Positions 43,997 to 47,654 of a stretch of 47,654 nucleotides of DNA are shown one piece after another; position 1 is the first letter of the stretch; each line of letters begins with the position of its first letter. The stretch is from positions 1 to 47,654 of the forward strand of contig CADEGN010000001.1 of the NCBI GenBank assembly GCA_902826865.1, in the 5' to 3' direction. The position numbers and the translations under genes were made by a program. The notes under the pieces were generated by a model, which worked only from the letters and a program-made list of their open reading frames with translations, was not told the origin of the DNA and did no database searches. The stretch comes from an uncultured Myxococcales bacterium. Its GTDB lineage: Bacteria > Myxococcota_A > Polyangia > Nannocystales > Nannocystaceae.

Positions 43997-45844
43997 ATGT
44001 GCGGCATCGTCGGTTACACAGGATATCGTGAGGCGTCCACGTTGTTGCTCGACGGCCTTCGGCGCCTCGAGTATCGCGGCTACGACTCGGCCGGCGTCGC
44101 CGTGCTTGGCCACAATACGCCCGTGCGGATCGCTCGCAGCGAGGGCCGACTCGCCCGGTTGCGCGAGCTCCTCGACCGCGAGCCACTGGCAGGACAGTGC
44201 GGCATCGGCCACACGCGATGGGCCACCCATGGCCGCCCAACCGAGGTGAACGCGCACCCCCATCGGCAGGGCAAAGTCAGCATTATCCACAACGGCATCA
44301 TTGAGAACCACCTCGAGCTCCGCGCCCGACTCGAGTCGGTTGGCTGCAAATTCTCCAGCGAGACCGATAGCGAGATCTTCGCCCACCTCGTCGATCGCGA
44401 GATGAGCGGCGGCACCTCAGACTTCCGCGCCGCGGTCGCGAGCGCGCTTGGAAAGGTCAGGGGGACCTGGGCGATCTGCGTGCTCCACGACGATCACCCG
44501 TTTGAGATCGTCGCGGCCCGACACAACGCGCCGCTGCTGCTCGGCCTCGGCGATGAGACGCGGCCGGCCGGGCAGCGAGAGAATTTCATCGCTTCGGACG
44601 TCGCGGCGATTCTCGAGCATACCCGCCGCGTAATCGACCTCGACGAAGGGGACACCGCACTCGTCACCCGTGAGTCGGTTGCGGTCTTCGACGCGGCCGG
44701 CAAGCCGGTCACCCGCGCCGAACGGCGGATAGATTGGAATCTTCTCACCGCCGAAAAAGAAGGTTTCAAGCACTTCATGCTCAAGGAGATCCACGAGCAA
44801 CCGCGGGTGCTGTCCGACACCTTGGCCGGGCGCTTGCTACCGCAACAGGCCGATGTGCGTCTCGACGGTATCGACCTAGATGTCACCGCGATTCGACGTA
44901 TCACCTTGCTGGCATGCGGGACGAGCTATCACGCGGCACTTTGCGGCAAGTACATGCTCGAGCGCGTCGCACGGATCCCTGTCGACGTCGATCTGGCGAG
45001 CGAGTTTCGTTATCGCGACCCGGTGGTAGAGCCCGGCACGCTGGGCGTAGTCATCTCGCAGTCTGGCGAGACGGCAGACACGCTCGCGGCGCTGCGCGAG
45101 GTCAAGCGCCTGGGGGCGTCGACCTTGGCGATCTGCAACGTGGTGGGATCGACGATCGCTCGCACGGCCGACCAAGTCATCCATACCCACGCTGGCCCGG
45201 AGGTCAGCGTCGCCTCTACGAAGGCGTTTACCAGCCAGCTCACGATCTTCGTGCTGCTCGCGCTGTACTTCGGCAAGCGCCGCGGCCAGATCGCAGACAC
45301 CGAGATCCAGCGCCTCCTCGGCGAGCTCTCCGCCATCCCTGAGGCCATGGGGCACCTGCTCGGGCAGCTGCCGGCGGTTCGCACCATCGCCCGCCGCTAC
45401 ATGCACGCCCGCGATTTCCTCTACCTTGGCCGCGGCCTAGGGTACCCAGTTGCGTTGGAAGGAGCGCTCAAGCTCAAGGAGATCTCCTACGTGCACGCCG
45501 AAGGCTACGCCTCCGGAGAGATGAAGCACGGCCCAATCGCGCTCGTCGACGAGAATCTCCCGGTGGTGGTGATCGCCCTGCGCGGCCCGGGCTACGAGAA
45601 GGTCCTGTCCAACTTGGCCGAAGTGCGTGCGCGCGGCGGCAAGATCATTTCACTGGCCACCGTCGGCGACGCTGCGATCGCCGACCTCTCCGACGACGTG
45701 GTGCTTGTGCCCGACGTGGATGAACTGTTCCAGCCACTCGTGGCGAGCATTCCGCTGCAGCTTCTCGCCTACCACATCGCGGATCTGCGCGGCACGGACG
45801 TCGATCAGCCGCGCAACTTGGCCAAGAGCGTCACGGTGGAGTAG
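43997..45844 (+). CDS. glmS: Glutamine--fructose-6-phosphate aminotransferase
   Basis: 615 aa. It converts fructose 6-phosphate and Gln to glucosamine 6-phosphate, the first step to UDP-GlcNAc for peptidoglycan and lipopolysaccharide. MCGIVGYTGYREA has the nucleophile Cys2. The class II glutaminase domain occupies about 1-230 (GIGHTRWATHG, IIHNGIIEN), and two SIS isomerase domains follow (ACGTSYHAAL, SQSGETADTL, STKAFTSQL). The C-terminus is the conserved PRNLAKSVTVE. The open frame runs upstream to 43373 but only the ATG at 43997 gives the functional Cys2. The 3' end overlaps moaC by 14 nt. Confidence 0.97.
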   Translation: MCGIVGYTGYREASTLLLDGLRRLEYRGYDSAGVAVLGHNTPVRIARSEGRLARLRELLDREPLAGQCGIGHTRWATHGRPTEVNAHPHRQGKVSIIHNGIIENHLELRARLESVGCKFSSETDSEIFAHLVDREMSGGTSDFRAAVASALGKVRGTWAICVLHDDHPFEIVAARHNAPLLLGLGDETRPAGQRENFIASDVAAILEHTRRVIDLDEGDTALVTRESVAVFDAAGKPVTRAERRIDWNLLTAEKEGFKHFMLKEIHEQPRVLSDTLAGRLLPQQADVRLDGIDLDVTAIRRITLLACGTSYHAALCGKYMLERVARIPVDVDLASEFRYRDPVVEPGTLGVVISQSGETADTLAALREVKRLGASTLAICNVVGSTIARTADQVIHTHAGPEVSVASTKAFTSQLTIFVLLALYFGKRRGQIADTEIQRLLGELSAIPEAMGHLLGQLPAVRTIARRYMHARDFLYLGRGLGYPVALEGALKLKEISYVHAEGYASGEMKHGPIALVDENLPVVVIALRGPGYEKVLSNLAEVRARGGKIISLATVGDAAIADLSDDVVLVPDVDELFQPLVASIPLQLLAYHIADLRGTDVDQPRNLAKSVTVE

Positions 45845-46334
45845 GCGATTCCCCGCGCACGAAGTGGCCGGACTTGCCGCCCCACTTCTCGACCAGGGCG
45901 ATCTGCTCGATCCGCATCTCGCGATCGACAGACTTGCACATGTCATAGATCGTCAGCGCTGCAATACCTGCGGCGTGCATCGCCTCCATCTCGGGTCCCG
46001 TTCGGTCCACCGCCTCCACCGTGACCCGGATCGCGACCGCGGCCGGCTCAAGCGAAAAGTGAACGTCGACCGCGGTGACGCGCACAGGATGGCACAGCGG
46101 GATCGCACCTGCGGTGGTCTTGGTCGCCATGATCGCGGCGAGCCGCGCCACGCCCAACACGTCGCCCTTGCCCAGCTCGCCGGCTTCGATCCGCGCCAAG
46201 GTCGTCGGCTGCATGACCACGCGTGCGGTTGCGGTCGCCCCTCGCGCAGCCTCAGGTTTGGGCCCGATCGGCACCATCCGTGCCGCGCCTGCTGCGTCGA
46301 AGTGGGTCAACTCGTCACGCTTGTCGCCGCTCAT
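45831..46334 (-). CDS. moaC: Cyclic pyranopterin monophosphate synthase
   Basis: 167 aa. It forms cyclic pyranopterin monophosphate in molybdenum-cofactor synthesis. LTHFD (9-13), IPLCHP (78-83), a EMEAMHAAGIAALTIYDMCK stretch with Asp131 and Lys134 (E. coli Asp128/Lys131), and VDREMRI are diagnostic. No moaA or other moa genes are in the window. ATG 46334 is chosen; the frame continues upstream without conservation. It is convergent with glmS with a 14-nt overlap and divergent from pntA. Confidence 0.95.
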   Translation of the reverse strand: MSGDKRDELTHFDAAGAARMVPIGPKPEAARGATATARVVMQPTTLARIEAGELGKGDVLGVARLAAIMATKTTAGAIPLCHPVRVTAVDVHFSLEPAAVAIRVTVEAVDRTGPEMEAMHAAGIAALTIYDMCKSVDREMRIEQIALVEKWGGKSGHFVRGESPTPP

Positions 46335-46340
46335 GTGCGG

Positions 46341-46349
46341 ATCGTAGCA
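46341..46349 (-). promoter_or_regulatory. Extended -10 element of moaC
   Basis: Minus strand TGCTACGAT (TGn plus TACGAT), 6 nt before ATG 46334. No ribosome site; predicts transcription starting at the ATG. Confidence 0.45.
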
Positions 46350-46465
46350 GCGGCGCGCCGGGCCGGCGGGTCGAGGAAAACGCAGCGTGAGGCCGGTGAC
46401 GCCTCCGCGGCGGCATGTTATTCCTCCGCTGCCCTGGGCACCTATCCGCACCCCCGTCGGCACGC

Positions 46466-47654
46466 ATGAAGATCGGAATTCCCAAAGAGATCCATGAGGG
46501 CGAACGGCGTGTGGCCGCCACGCCCGACACCGCACGAAAACTGCAGAAGATGGGGTTTTCGGTGCTGGTGGAGAGCGGCGCCGGTGTGGCCGCGAGCTTT
46601 CCAGACGCTGCCTATCGCGATGCCGGTTGCGAGATCACCGACGAGCTCGCCGAGGTTTGGCGTGACGTCGATATCGTCGCCAAAGTGCGTCCGCCTGAGT
46701 ACCACCCGGCCGCGGGAAGCGATGAGTGCGACCTACTTCGCGAGGGTGCCACGCTGATCTCCTTCATCTGGCCCGCCCAAAATGCCTCGCTTCTCGAGCG
46801 CCTCAGCGCGCGCAAAGCGAACGTCCTGGCGATGGATGCGGTGCCTCGGATCTCGCGCGCACAAAACCTCGATGCCCTGTCCTCGATGGCCAACATCGCG
46901 GGCTACCGAGCCGTGATCGAAGCCGCTTCCTGTTTCCCGCGCTTTTTCGCCGGCCAGATCACCGCCGCCGGCAAGGTAGCGCCCGCCAAGGTCTTGGTGA
47001 TCGGCGCGGGGGTGGCCGGTCTCGCTGCGATCGGCGCTGCGCGTGGTCTTGGCGCGATCGTGCGGGCATTCGACACCCGTCCGGCAGTCCGCGAGCAAGT
47101 CCAGAGCATGGGTGCGGAATTCCTCGAGGTGAGCCTCGAAGAAGATGGCGCCGGCGAGGGTGGCTACGCCAAGGAGATGAGCCCGGCGTTCATCAAGGCC
47201 GAAATGGAGCTGTTCTTGGCCCAGGCCAAGGAAGTCGACATCATCATCACCACCGCGCTCATCCCGGGGCGCCCGGCCCCCAAACTGCTCTCCGCCTCCT
47301 TGGTTGAGTCGATGAAGTCGGGGTCGGTGATCGTGGATCTTGCCGCCGAGCAGGGCGGCAATTGCGAACTCACGCAACCCGGCAAGGTGGCGGAGCACGG
47401 CGGGGTGAAGATCGTCGGCTACACAGACCTTCCGAGCAGGCTGTCGAGCGTCGCGAGCCAGCTGTACGGAACCAACATCTGTCACATGCTCGACGACCTC
47501 GGCAAAGCCGAGAAGTTCCGCTTCGATCTTGCCGATGAGGTCGTGAGCGGCTCTTTGGTGATCCACGCAGGTACGAACCGCTGGCCGACGCCGAAGCCGA
47601 AGATGACGTCGCCGACCGAGGCTCCCAGCTCCCGTGCCGCCCAGTCGTTCAGGA
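46466..47654 (+). CDS. pntA: NAD(P) transhydrogenase subunit alpha (3' end outside window)
   Basis: At least 396 aa, open to the window edge. It belongs to the proton-translocating transhydrogenase that moves hydride between NADH and NADP+. MKIGIPKEIHEGERRVAATP and the alanine-dehydrogenase-like NAD domain with VLVIGAGVAGLAAIGAARGLGA are diagnostic; the loop VDIIITTALIPGRPAPKLL and the GGNCELTQPG region are typical. By residue 380 the sequence becomes a linker (RWPTPKPKMTSPTEAPSSR), so it may be either a short split alpha-1 subunit or a full protein with membrane helices beyond the edge. ATG 46466; the 131-nt gap to moaC holds both promoters. Confidence 0.95.
   Translation, partial: MKIGIPKEIHEGERRVAATPDTARKLQKMGFSVLVESGAGVAASFPDAAYRDAGCEITDELAEVWRDVDIVAKVRPPEYHPAAGSDECDLLREGATLISFIWPAQNASLLERLSARKANVLAMDAVPRISRAQNLDALSSMANIAGYRAVIEAASCFPRFFAGQITAAGKVAPAKVLVIGAGVAGLAAIGAARGLGAIVRAFDTRPAVREQVQSMGAEFLEVSLEEDGAGEGGYAKEMSPAFIKAEMELFLAQAKEVDIIITTALIPGRPAPKLLSASLVESMKSGSVIVDLAAEQGGNCELTQPGKVAEHGGVKIVGYTDLPSRLSSVASQLYGTNICHMLDDLGKAEKFRFDLADEVVSGSLVIHAGTNRWPTPKPKMTSPTEAPSSRAAQSFR

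Noticed and set aside
1..47654. Defence island, prophage or biosynthetic cluster
   Set aside because: No nuclease, integrase, restriction, phage structural or NRPS/PKS gene was seen; kinases and the caspase-like gene alone are not enough.

Overview
The window is high-G+C DNA that looks like a chromosome segment from a myxobacterium, most likely the Nannocystineae (inference). Signs are many lipoproteins with Ser/Thr/Gly-rich linkers behind the lipobox, a Cys-rich CGNG..EECD module, a MYXO-CTERM-like tail, three eukaryotic-type Ser/Thr kinases (two with TPR arrays), and a housekeeping core of generic bacterial genes. No phage, insertion sequence, CRISPR array, rRNA or biosynthetic cluster is visible.

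Layout: (1) 1-6.4 kb, accessory: a LysR regulator cut by the window edge, a divergent NAD(P)-binding reductase-like gene, a lipoprotein with an apparent 1-nt frameshift, a large secreted metzincin-like protease and a small c-type cytochrome with a CX4CH haem site. (2) 6.5-9.9 kb: ileS of the eukaryote-like IleRS2 type, with seven 13-bp tandem repeats directly behind it. (3) 10-14 kb: a lipoprotein, a small caspase/CHAT-like protein behind a long palindrome, and a beta-helix lipoprotein. (4) 14-20.5 kb, minus strand: a kinase-ATPase-TPR regulator and an M16 peptidase pair (one active, one without the zinc motif). (5) 20.7-36.6 kb: a stretched version of a conserved bacterial order, tRNA-Gln / prs / rplY / pth / rpsF-rpsR-rplI / dnaB, interrupted by a kinase-TPR gene, a TPR lipoprotein, a membrane pyrophosphatase and surface-protein genes. 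(6) 36.7-41 kb: a membrane-anchored kinase followed by a degenerate aldehyde-dehydrogenase-like protein, then two lipoproteins. (7) 41-47.6 kb: a glycosidase-like lipoprotein coupled to a sucrase/ferredoxin-like protein, then glmS, moaC and the start of pntA.

Working together: prs (PRPP), rplY, pth, rpsF/rpsR/rplI and dnaB serve nucleotide supply, translation and replication. A clear terminator closes the ribosomal operon. hppA adds pyrophosphate-driven ion pumping. The kinases probably sense envelope or metabolic state.

The main cross-cutting observation is regulatory. At about nine genes a -10-like hexamer TAnnnT lies only 6-11 nt before the start codon, mostly without a Shine-Dalgarno sequence. 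This suggests that leaderless mRNAs are common here, including for glmS and dnaB. Other points of note are the pseudo-enzyme next to a kinase, the CX4CH cytochrome, the caspase-like protein, a perfect 26-bp palindrome inside a coding sequence, and the C6 frameshift.
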